A program made the translations under genes and the position numbers. This document shows positions 1 to 6,384 of a stretch of DNA of 6,437 nt, one piece after another. The stretch covers positions 1-6,437 of the forward strand of contig SMWN01000047.1 in assembly GCA_004356415.1 (NCBI GenBank), in the 5' to 3' direction. How positions within the stretch are numbered: the first letter of the stretch is position 1; each line of letters opens with the position of its first letter. The notes beneath the pieces are model-generated. The model was not told where the DNA came from, made no database searches, and saw only the letters and a list, made by a program, of their open reading frames with translations. The DNA comes from Gammaproteobacteria bacterium. GTDB taxonomy: Bacteria; Pseudomonadota; Gammaproteobacteria; Eutrophobiales; Eutrophobiaceae.

Positions 1-111
1 ATCAATTCACTGGAGATCCCTGAAACAGAAAAAAAACGTTTACTGGATTTAACACCGGCTGATTATATTGGCAATGCATCTCAACAGGCAAAAATGTTTT
101 TAGATAAATAA
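1..111 (+). CDS. purB: Adenylosuccinate lyase PurB, C-terminal end (partial)
   Basis: Only the last 36 codons and the TAA stop are in the window; the gene begins upstream. The peptide has the recognisable end of gammaproteobacterial PurB: a SLEIPETEKKRLLDLTPADY stretch followed by IGNA, which matches the family's final 'S-L-x-I-P-x-x-E-K-x-R-L-x-x-(M/L)-T-P-A-x-Y-I-G' helix pair. PurB is a cytoplasmic homotetramer. It cleaves SAICAR to AICAR in IMP synthesis and adenylosuccinate to AMP. The catalytic residues lie upstream and cannot be checked here. The next gene starts 14 bases after the stop with no terminator between, so readthrough into it is likely. The identification rests on a short but conserved tail. 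Confidence 0.88.
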   Translation: MNSLEIPETEKKRLLDLTPADYIGNASQQAKMFLDK

Positions 112-125
112 TAAAGTTATTGAAT

Positions 126-638
126 ATGGTCGATATTGAAGATTATAGACTTGGTGAGACAGACGAATTATTGCAGTTCGAAACACACGCTGAAAATAGT
201 CTGGCCGCCAATCATATGGCAAAGCAATGTCAAAGAACCCTGAATATCATTAGTAGAAAACTGGATCCTGTAGTCTTCGATACAGAAGAGTTTGCCGATG
301 CGGTCAAATATCTAGCAATTCGTCATCGAAGGGCGAAGATTCAAATTATCGTTTTCGAAACGGACACCATCGTAAAACGTGGACATCGCCTGCTTGAATT
401 ATCCGGCAAATTAAGCTCCTTTATCGAGTTACGAAAGGCACATTATTCTTTTGATGCTTATAACGAGTGCCTAATGGTGGCAGATGCGACTGGCTATATT
501 CACAGAAAAAATGGTGAGCGCTACGAAGGAACACTAAACTTTAAAGACCGGCGGCATGCCAGAATTTCACTCAAACAATTTGCAGAAATGTGGGAATTGG
601 CAACACCTGATCCAGATTTGAGAAAAATTATTCTATGA
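126..638 (+). CDS. Conserved protein of unknown function (DUF7931-like), possible degenerate PLD-type fold
   Basis: This is a 170-residue soluble protein with no signal peptide or membrane segment. I do not recognise a characterised function. It resembles small gammaproteobacterial proteins that I believe carry DUF7931 and are often found near purB or GNAT acetyltransferase genes; that is memory, not a search. Visible blocks are a helical N-terminus, a hydrophobic strand KIQIIVFETD (about 71-80), GHRLLELSGKLSSFIELR (about 87-103), a HYSFD-x-YNECLMVADATGYIHR segment (about 106-127), and a QFAEMWE helix (about 151-157) ending in PDPDLRKIIL. The order strand, then H/D-rich segment, then 'F-x-x-x-W' helix recalls half of a phospholipase D domain, but there is no HxKxxxxD motif, so any such domain is probably not catalytic. 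I chose the ATG at 126 because the only purine-rich stretch (TAAAG, 112-116) lies 9 bases upstream; a TTG at 120 would add two residues. The stop overlaps the next start. Confidence 0.75.
   Translation: MVDIEDYRLGETDELLQFETHAENSLAANHMAKQCQRTLNIISRKLDPVVFDTEEFADAVKYLAIRHRRAKIQIIVFETDTIVKRGHRLLELSGKLSSFIELRKAHYSFDAYNECLMVADATGYIHRKNGERYEGTLNFKDRRHARISLKQFAEMWELATPDPDLRKIIL
635..638 (+). other. ATGA start/stop overlap
   Basis: The start codon of the secretin-like gene (635-637) and the TGA stop of the upstream gene (636-638) share two bases. No Shine-Dalgarno-like stretch precedes the start, so reinitiation by terminating ribosomes is the simplest way it is translated. That ties expression of the two proteins together. 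Confidence 0.8.
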
Positions 639-1513
639 CAAGTTTTTATGGCAAAAGATTTCACAAACTGATTATTTGCCTTGTTTTGCTACTGCCGCAG
701 TTCGCCCTGGCGGAAAATATGAAGCTGGAAGTCATCCCGCTTCAGCATCGCATGGTTGATGATGTGGTACACATTATTCGCCCGCTGGTCACCCCAGGTG
801 GGACAGTCACTGGAATGAATAATCAACTGATTATCAAAACAACACCTTCAAATCTTGCTGAAATCAAACGAATCCTCAAAAGCATTGATCACGCCCCAAG
901 AAGATTAATGATTACCGTCAAACAAAATGTCGGTGGCAACCTTAATACCCGCGAAAACACGCTGTCCGGAATATACGCATCCGATGACGTTCAAATTAAC
1001 GCTGGTCATGATCACTCCAACGAAGGCTTGACAGTGATAGCCGGAGATAAAGATTCATATATTCGTTATCGTACGCAAGATTCGACCTCACAAAGTGATA
1101 ACAGAAATACATTCAAAGTCCAGGCCCTGGAGGGCCGCCCAGCATTTATTAATCAGGGACAATCCATTCCAGTTGACTCGTCTATCACCTTTATCACTAG
1201 GGACGGCGTCGTTGTGAATCAATCAACTGATTATCACGAAGTACGTTCAGGTTTTTATGTTTTGCCAAGACTCAACGGTGACCTGGTAACACTGATTGCA
1301 GCAACTGATTTATCCAGTATACAACCAGGTCATCATGCCACCTCAAATGTGCAGGGCATTGAAACCACTGTGACCGGCAGATTAGGCGAGTGGATGGAGC
1401 TAGGCGGGATTGAGCAAAGCTTTAATCAGGGTAACCGTCAAAATTTTGCTTCTTCCAATCGCCGTGGACAGAAAATACGTACTGTATTGATTAAAGTAGA
1501 TGAAATAAAATAG
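635..1513 (+). CDS. Secreted secretin-like protein with N-domain and shortened secretin core
   Basis: This 292-residue protein starts with a clear signal peptide: basic residues up to 11, hydrophobic IICLVLLLPQFALA and a likely cut after ALA at 26. Residues 31-95 match a secretin N-type domain: 'V-I-P-L-Q-H-R-M-V-D-D-V' with 'I-I-R-P-L-V-T-P-G-G' and 'N-N-Q-L-I-I-K-T-T-P-S-N-L-A-E-I-K-R-I-L'. Residues about 97-158 are polar and Asn/Ser-rich. Residues 160-292 resemble a compressed secretin core, with EGRPAFINQGQSIPV (167-180), SGFYVLPRLNGDLVTL (205-220) and a 'G-E-W-M-E-L-G-G-I' strand (251-259). True secretins of type II/III secretion and type IV pili are much longer and form outer-membrane channels. 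This one is too short for a full channel gate and no other secretion gene is nearby. It begins inside the previous gene's stop (ATGA, 635-638) with no Shine-Dalgarno sequence, which points to translational coupling. Periplasmic or outer-membrane location is inferred; the function is unknown. Confidence 0.8.
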   Translation: MTSFYGKRFHKLIICLVLLLPQFALAENMKLEVIPLQHRMVDDVVHIIRPLVTPGGTVTGMNNQLIIKTTPSNLAEIKRILKSIDHAPRRLMITVKQNVGGNLNTRENTLSGIYASDDVQINAGHDHSNEGLTVIAGDKDSYIRYRTQDSTSQSDNRNTFKVQALEGRPAFINQGQSIPVDSSITFITRDGVVVNQSTDYHEVRSGFYVLPRLNGDLVTLIAATDLSSIQPGHHATSNVQGIETTVTGRLGEWMELGGIEQSFNQGNRQNFASSNRRGQKIRTVLIKVDEIK

Positions 1514-1562
1514 CGACTACCACTACACACGAATTTACGTTTTATTTAATCATTTTAATTAG

Positions 1563-4500
1563 ATGCATATTCTTCGCGGCAAGACCGCACTTTCCAAATT
1601 TAGACTGAATAAATTACTTTTTGCCCTAAAACAGAAGGTGCCTGACATCCAAGCTCTGGAGTGTCAGTTTATTCATTTTATTCATTCTCGTACTCAGCTT
1701 GATAGTCATGAAATCAATCAAATGAATACTATCCTGGTGACATCTGAGCAAGAGAACACAGCCCAAAGTAATAAAAAAAACAATAGTTCATTCATACTGG
1801 TGACACCTAGACCCGGAACGATTTCGCCCTGGTCAAGTAAAGCAACCGACATATTTCACAACTGTGGTCTGGACAATATCTTACGCATAGAACGAGGTAT
1901 TGGCTGGACGCTTTCGGGGATAGATGGTTACGTGATCAATAAAACAGATCTCAAGCAGATTAAACCATTGCTTCACGACCGCATGACCGAAACAGTCATG
2001 GATGACATCAAGGAAGCAGAGATGCTGTTTCAAACATCAGATGCCGAGCCACTGGAAATAATTGAACTATTGTCACAGGGTAAAACTGGTCTGCAGCAGG
2101 CCAATATCGAGATGGGCCTGGCACTTTCGGAGATAGAGATTGACTACTTGCTTGAACATTTCATCAAGATGGGCCGCAATCCCACTAATGTCGAATTAAT
2201 GATGTTTGCCCAGGCAAATTCCGAACACTGTCGCCACAAAATATTCAACGCCAAATGGACAATCGATGGAGAGAAAAAAAATAACTCGCTCTTTGATATG
2301 ATCCGACAAACGCATGAGAAAAATCCTGGCAAGGTGTTATCTGCATACAGTGATAATTCTGCCGTCACCACGGGTTATTCAGCATCCAGGTTTTTTCCTC
2401 AACCGGAAACACATCAGTATCAAGTCAGTCAGGAAGACGTTCATATCGTGATGAAGGTAGAAACCCACAACCACCCCACAGCCATTTCACCTTACGCAGG
2501 AGCATCGACAGGCTCAGGTGGCGAAATCAGAGACGAAACTGCTACTGGCCGGGGTGCAAAACCCAAAGCGGGTTTGACCGGGTTTTCCGTATCAAATCTT
2601 AAAATCCCTGATTTTCTTCAGGCCTGGGAAGTCGATCATGGCAAACCTGATCGACTTGTTTCTGCTCTGGATATTATGCTGGAAGGTCCCATCGGTGCGG
2701 CATCTTTCAATAATGAGTTTGGCCGACCAGCTCTGGCCGGCTATTTCCGCAGCTATGAACAACAAGAAAAAGAGAGTCATATCATTCGTGGCTACCATAA
2801 ACCTATTATGCTCGCCGGCGGTTACGGCATGATACGGGATGTTCATGTTAAAAAAGGCAACATCCCTGTCGGTGCAAAACTCATTGTCCTTGGTGGTCCG
2901 GCCATGCTTATCGGACTGGGGGGCGGTGCCGCATCGTCCATGACATCAGGTGAGAGCATAGAAGATCTTGATTTCGCTTCTGTGCAGAGAGATAACCCAG
3001 AGATGGAACGTCGCTGTCAGGAGGTGATTGATGCCTGTTGGGCATTGAAAGAGTCAAATCCTATTGTATCAATACACGATGTCGGTGCAGGTGGCTTGTC
3101 AAATGCACTCCCGGAACTGGTCAATGACAGTGGCCGAGGTGCAACATTTGAATTACGCAAGATTCCGAATGATGAGCCTGGCATGTCACCCATGGCTGTC
3201 TGGTGCAATGAATCTCAGGAACGTTATGTGCTCGCCATTGCCCCTGATGCCATCGCACTCTTCAATCGTCTTTGTGAACGTGAACGGGCACCTTTCGCTG
3301 TCCTTGGCGAGGCGACCAAGGAAGACCAACTCATTCTGAATGATGAATTGTTTCACAACAAGGCAGTCGATTTACCCTTATCCATATTGTTTGGCAAGTT
3401 GCCACGTGTGCAAAGAGAAGTTCATACAGATGAGCATATCGATACTGAATTCAAAACCGATGACATAGTACTGGAGGATGCGATACATCGCATTTTGCAT
3501 TTACCTGCCGTTGCAGATAAACATTTTCTAATCACCATCGGTGATCGTACTATCTCCGGTCTGGTTACTCGTGATCAAATGGTTGGACCATGGCAGACGC
3601 CTGTTGCAGATTGCGCCGTCACATCCAGCGCATTTGATTCCTATACAGGAGAAGCAATGTCCATTGGTGAACGTGCGCCAATTGCATTAATCGATGCCCC
3701 CGCTTCCGGACGAATGGCCATTGGTGAGGCGCTGACAAATATCGCAGCTGCAAGAATTCTCGGCATGGAAGATATCGTTTTTTCTGCCAACTGGATGGCA
3801 GCTTGCGGACAAGGCGATGAAGATGCAAAACTCTTCCACACGGTTCAGGCAGTCAGTGAACTATGCCAGAGTCTCGGGATATGCATTCCTGTTGGTAAAG
3901 ATTCCCTGTCGATGAACACGGTGTGGTCAGATCAAGATTCCGGCACGCATTCACAAAAACAGGTCACTTCGCCACTTTCATTGATAATATCGGCATTTTC
4001 ACCTGTCATTGATGTTCGTCAATCACTCACGCCTGAACTTAAAACGAACAAAGGTGAGACACGACTGTTACTCATCGATCTAGGTCTCGGTAAAAATCGT
4101 TTGGGCGGTTCCTGTTTGACACAGGTTTATCAAAGTATCGCCGGGGAAACACCCGATGTTGAAAGTGTTCATGACCTTAAAGTGTTTTTCAGATCGATTC
4201 AGTTGTTGAATGAAATGAACATCATCCTGGCATATCACGATCGCTCTGATGGTGGATTGTTTACCAGTCTGTGTGAGATGGCATTTGCATCACGATCAGG
4301 GTTAGATCTCAATCTGGATTTCGCAGGCGATACGATCCCCGCTCTATTCAATGAAGAATTGGGTGCCATCATACAAATACGAACAGAAGATTTGGATCAA
4401 GTTTATGATCTATTTAAAGATGCTGAATCTCTGCAAGATCATATTCATGATATTGGTACGCTGAATCAGGATTGCCAATTAAATATTATTGATAATAACA

Positions 4501-5468
4501 AAACCATTTTCGTGGAAGATATATTTTCTTTGCATCGTTCATGGTCAGAAACAACATACAAGATACAATCTATAAGAGACAACCCTGTCTCTGCCAGACA
4601 GGAATATGATCGACTGCTTGACAGGGACGATACAGGCCTGTTTGCAGAAATTACTTTCGATGCAGATGAAAAAATCCATGCGCCATACGTGAATAACGGG
4701 GTTAAACCCAGAATGGCTATTCTGCGTGAACAGGGGGTTAATGGTCATATTGAAATGGCTGCAGCATTTCATCGTGCTGAATTTGAATGCATTGATATAC
4801 ATATGAGTGACATTATTACAGACGAATTATCTCTTAATTCGTTTAAAGGACTGGTCGCCTGTGGGGGTTTCTCCTATGGTGATGTTCTGGGTGCAGGCAG
4901 AGGCTGGGCAAACTCTATTTTATTCAACGATACAGCACGCAATGCATTTCAGGTGTTTTTTGAAAGACAAGATACCTTCGGCCTGGGAGTATGCAATGGT
5001 TGTCAGATGTTCTCTCACATAAAAGATATCATTCCTGGTGCAGAACACTGGCCTGTCTTCAGTCGTAATGTGTCTGAACAGTTTGAAGCACGTCTAGTGA
5101 TGGTGGAAGTACTCGATTCCCCTTCCGTATTCTTTACCGGCATGCATGGTTCCCGACTACCAATTGTTGTAGCTCATGGTGAAGGGCAAGTTGAACATCT
5201 GAATGAGCAATCTGCAGATAATGCTATTGCAACAGTACAATATGTCGATCACGCGGGTGACGTGACTGAAATGTATCCAAAAAACCCCAATGGTTCCCCC
5301 AAGGGTCAGACGGGTTTTACAACAAACGATGGGCGTTTCACTATTATGATGCCACATCCGGAAAGGGCATTTTTGAAAAAACAATATTCATGGTTGCCCG
5401 ATGACTGGGCTGCCGAAAATGGGCCCTGGATGAGAATTTTTTATAACGCGCGTAACTGGATTACTTGA
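1563..5468 (+). CDS. purL: Phosphoribosylformylglycinamidine synthase, long single-chain form (PurL)
   Basis: PurL makes FGAM from FGAR, ATP and glutamine, the fourth step of IMP synthesis, in the cytoplasm. At 1301 residues it has the usual size of the gammaproteobacterial long form (about 1295). The order is a PurS-like N-terminal domain (about 1-145, with VTPRPGTISPWSSKATDI), a linker containing QANSEHCRHKIFN (217-229), two AIRS-type halves and a C-terminal class I glutaminase (about 1048-1301). Key stretches are KVETHNHPTA (298-307), GGPAMLIGLGGGAASSM (444-460), QRDNPEMERR (475-484), HDVGAGGLSN (505-514), DQMVGPWQ (671-678), PVGKDS (776-781), HDRSDGG (892-898) and FNEELGA (929-935). The glutaminase triad is present: Cys1144 in GVCNGCQ, His1265 and Glu1267 in MMPHPER. 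The N-terminus MHILRG aligns with the known PurL start, which supports this ATG although no clear ribosome binding site precedes it. The gene is intact. I recognised no PurR-type operator upstream. Confidence 0.98.
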   Translation: MHILRGKTALSKFRLNKLLFALKQKVPDIQALECQFIHFIHSRTQLDSHEINQMNTILVTSEQENTAQSNKKNNSSFILVTPRPGTISPWSSKATDIFHNCGLDNILRIERGIGWTLSGIDGYVINKTDLKQIKPLLHDRMTETVMDDIKEAEMLFQTSDAEPLEIIELLSQGKTGLQQANIEMGLALSEIEIDYLLEHFIKMGRNPTNVELMMFAQANSEHCRHKIFNAKWTIDGEKKNNSLFDMIRQTHEKNPGKVLSAYSDNSAVTTGYSASRFFPQPETHQYQVSQEDVHIVMKVETHNHPTAISPYAGASTGSGGEIRDETATGRGAKPKAGLTGFSVSNLKIPDFLQAWEVDHGKPDRLVSALDIMLEGPIGAASFNNEFGRPALAGYFRSYEQQEKESHIIRGYHKPIMLAGGYGMIRDVHVKKGNIPVGAKLIVLGGPAMLIGLGGGAASSMTSGESIEDLDFASVQRDNPEMERRCQEVIDACWALKESNPIVSIHDVGAGGLSNALPELVNDSGRGATFELRKIPNDEPGMSPMAVWCNESQERYVLAIAPDAIALFNRLCERERAPFAVLGEATKEDQLILNDELFHNKAVDLPLSILFGKLPRVQREVHTDEHIDTEFKTDDIVLEDAIHRILHLPAVADKHFLITIGDRTISGLVTRDQMVGPWQTPVADCAVTSSAFDSYTGEAMSIGERAPIALIDAPASGRMAIGEALTNIAAARILGMEDIVFSANWMAACGQGDEDAKLFHTVQAVSELCQSLGICIPVGKDSLSMNTVWSDQDSGTHSQKQVTSPLSLIISAFSPVIDVRQSLTPELKTNKGETRLLLIDLGLGKNRLGGSCLTQVYQSIAGETPDVESVHDLKVFFRSIQLLNEMNIILAYHDRSDGGLFTSLCEMAFASRSGLDLNLDFAGDTIPALFNEELGAIIQIRTEDLDQVYDLFKDAESLQDHIHDIGTLNQDCQLNIIDNNKTIFVEDIFSLHRSWSETTYKIQSIRDNPVSARQEYDRLLDRDDTGLFAEITFDADEKIHAPYVNNGVKPRMAILREQGVNGHIEMAAAFHRAEFECIDIHMSDIITDELSLNSFKGLVACGGFSYGDVLGAGRGWANSILFNDTARNAFQVFFERQDTFGLGVCNGCQMFSHIKDIIPGAEHWPVFSRNVSEQFEARLVMVEVLDSPSVFFTGMHGSRLPIVVAHGEGQVEHLNEQSADNAIATVQYVDHAGDVTEMYPKNPNGSPKGQTGFTTNDGRFTIMMPHPERAFLKKQYSWLPDDWAAENGPWMRIFYNARNWIT
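2629..2657 (+). repeat. Perfect 10-bp inverted repeat inside purL
   Basis: AAGTCGATCA (2629-2638) is followed after nine bases by its exact reverse complement TGATCGACTT (2648-2657). It lies inside the coding sequence for the conserved stretch around WEVDHGKPDRLV. There is no T-run after it, so it is not an intrinsic terminator. It could form a hairpin in the mRNA; any role is unknown and it may be chance. Confidence 0.6.
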
Positions 5469-5588
5469 TGAATTAGATGCGTTATATTCTTTAAGTACTT
5501 TATTTCATTCAATATTTTTATTAAAATACTCCCTTTATCCTCCAGTCTGGTATAGACTAGCGCTATCTTTACAGTGCTGTGGGCAGTT
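5469..5588. other. AT-rich intergenic region between purL and the Smr gene
   Basis: These 120 bases hold no convincing ORF. The first two thirds are very AT-rich and contain the short palindrome AAGTACTT (inside TTAAGTACTTTA), but no GC-rich stem with a T-tract, so I see no intrinsic terminator for purL. The last third holds a short inverted repeat and a TATAGA hexamer (5551-5556) that could serve as a -10 box. No good -35 lies 16-18 bases before it. A promoter for the downstream gene is plausible here but not demonstrable by eye. Confidence 0.5.
5544..5558. repeat. Short inverted repeat AGTCT-N5-AGACT upstream of the Smr gene
   Basis: AGTCT (5544-5548) and AGACT (5554-5558) are exact inverse complements around the five bases GGTAT. 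The right arm overlaps a TATAGA hexamer. The spacing would suit a small dimeric regulator, but five-base arms are easily found by chance. No known operator consensus is recognised. Confidence 0.35.
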
Positions 5589-6131
5589 ATGGCAAAAACT
5601 AAAGACATCTCCAGGCAAGATAGCGAGCTATTCCGTCAAGCAATAGGTGAAATAGATAAGATGGAACACGATGGTGTTAACTTAGTTACACCTAAGCCTC
5701 TCCCTGTCCCAAATCAAACAATCCTCAGTCAGCAAGATGCATTAAATAAAATGGCTGATGATCCGTTTGATATCCCGGATGTAGAGATCGGCGACGAATT
5801 ATTTTTCAGAAGAGAAGGTGTGCAACAACAAGTCATGCGAAAACTACGTCGCGGCCAATATGCAATAGAGTCCGAACTTGATCTGCATGGCATGACCGTC
5901 AGTATTGCTAAAAAAGAATTAGATGGTTTTCTTTCCCATTGTCAGTCAACAAACCGTCGTTGTATTAGAATTATTCACGGTAAAGGTCACGGTTCGGTAA
6001 ATAAAATACCTGTTTTAAAAAATAAACTGAATAAATGGTTACAGAAATATGATTCGATATTGGCATTCTGCTCAGCGCCACCAAATGATGGTGGCACAGG
6101 CGCTGTCTATGTCCTTATTAAGAAGCACTAA
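5589..6131 (+). CDS. Smr-domain protein (SmrA/SmrB group), predicted nuclease
   Basis: This is a 180-residue cytoplasmic protein. Residues 70-90 (ELFFRREGVQQQVMRKLRRG) match the block that precedes the Smr domain in SmrA-type proteins. The Smr domain follows with LDLHGMTV (97-104), the loop IIHGKGHG (128-135), and CSAPPNDGGTGAVYVLI (161-177). The LDLHG and HGKG motifs are the hallmarks of the family. Smr domains are nucleases; E. coli SmrB cuts mRNA at collided ribosomes, and SmrA is annotated as a DNA endonuclease. The FRREGVQ block and the C-terminal GGTGAVYV favour the SmrA side, while LDLHG is more SmrB-like, so I give no symbol. The first 60 residues are polar and variable. I chose the ATG at 5589; a GTG at 5574 in the same frame would add five residues (MLWAV) but has no better ribosome binding site. 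Length is normal for the group (about 180-190). Confidence 0.9.
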   Translation: MAKTKDISRQDSELFRQAIGEIDKMEHDGVNLVTPKPLPVPNQTILSQQDALNKMADDPFDIPDVEIGDELFFRREGVQQQVMRKLRRGQYAIESELDLHGMTVSIAKKELDGFLSHCQSTNRRCIRIIHGKGHGSVNKIPVLKNKLNKWLQKYDSILAFCSAPPNDGGTGAVYVLIKKH

Positions 6132-6172
6132 CTACTACATAAAGACAACTCACTAATAATATATTTGAAATC

Positions 6173-6177
6173 GGGAA
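6173..6177 (+). promoter_or_regulatory. Possible ribosome binding site of the truncated response regulator
   Basis: GGGAA ends seven bases before the ATG at 6185, in an otherwise AT-rich leader. It is the only purine block with Gs near the start and supports the 6185 start codon. Confidence 0.4.
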
Positions 6178-6184
6178 CAATAAA

Positions 6185-6313
6185 ATGAACTCAGGTGATA
6201 ACTATACTGAACTTCAAACAACGCAGAGCACTGTGTTTATTGTAGATGATCAGACAACAAGTCTCATTATTATGGAAAATATTGCGAAAACAATTGAGGG
6301 TGGTTTCGGATAA
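6185..6313 (+). pseudogene. Response-regulator receiver domain, truncated after 42 codons
   Basis: The reading frame encodes 42 residues. Residues 16-40 (TVFIVDDQTTSLIIMENI followed by AKTIEGG) are the first strand and first helix of a two-component receiver domain. The paired acidic residues Asp21-Asp22 are those that bind Mg2+. A full receiver has about 120 residues; the phosphoacceptor aspartate, the conserved Thr/Ser and Lys, and any output domain are all missing. The frame ends at a TAA (6311-6313) just after GGF, where the sequence changes character and an IS30-type element seems to begin. I infer that insertion broke the gene. The VDDQ-T-S pattern is common in regulators with HD-GYP or other output domains, but the output here cannot be known. 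The rest of the gene may lie beyond the element. The short peptide is unlikely to be functional. Confidence 0.7.
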
Positions 6314-6370
6314 TAAGTGCAATTCCTGATAAAAGTGGCCAGCTGATATAGTTCGCCATTTTTCTCACCA

Positions 6371-6376
6371 AAGGAA
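6371..6376 (+). promoter_or_regulatory. Ribosome binding site of the IS30-type transposase
   Basis: AAGGAA lies eight bases before the ATG at 6385 and is the best Shine-Dalgarno match near any start in the window. It decides the start: the ATG at 6378 is in another frame and ends after five codons. Confidence 0.7.
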
Positions 6377-6384
6377 AATGCACA

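Noticed and set aside
120..125. TTG start for the gene ending at 638
   Set aside because: It adds only two residues and sits too close to the TAAAG purine block; the ATG at 126 has a normal distance.
1530..1550. PurR-like operator (ACGTTTT core) before purL
   Set aside because: Only the ACGTTTT right half fits the E. coli consensus; the left half GAATTT does not match at all.
1534..1562. Promoter for purL with TTTACG as -35
   Set aside because: A 17-base spacer puts the -10 at AATTAG, directly against the start codon, so transcription would begin inside the gene.
2144..5384. Several open frames of 63-91 codons overlapping purL on both strands
   Set aside because: They lie wholly inside an intact, highly conserved gene, show no recognisable motifs and lack good start signals.
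5490..5530. Imperfect inverted repeat AGTACTTTA / TAAAATACT as a purL terminator
   Set aside because: The stem is AT-only at most positions, has one mismatch and a loop of about 19 bases, and would not be stable.
5574..5588. GTG start for the Smr gene
   Set aside because: It adds MLWAV, which does not look like the family's N-terminus, and has no ribosome binding site.
6074..6104. Hairpin at the 3' end of the Smr gene (GCCACC/GGTGGC, 6077-6095) as a terminator
   Set aside because: It is inside the coding sequence for the conserved PPNDGGTGAVYV block and is not followed by a T-tract.
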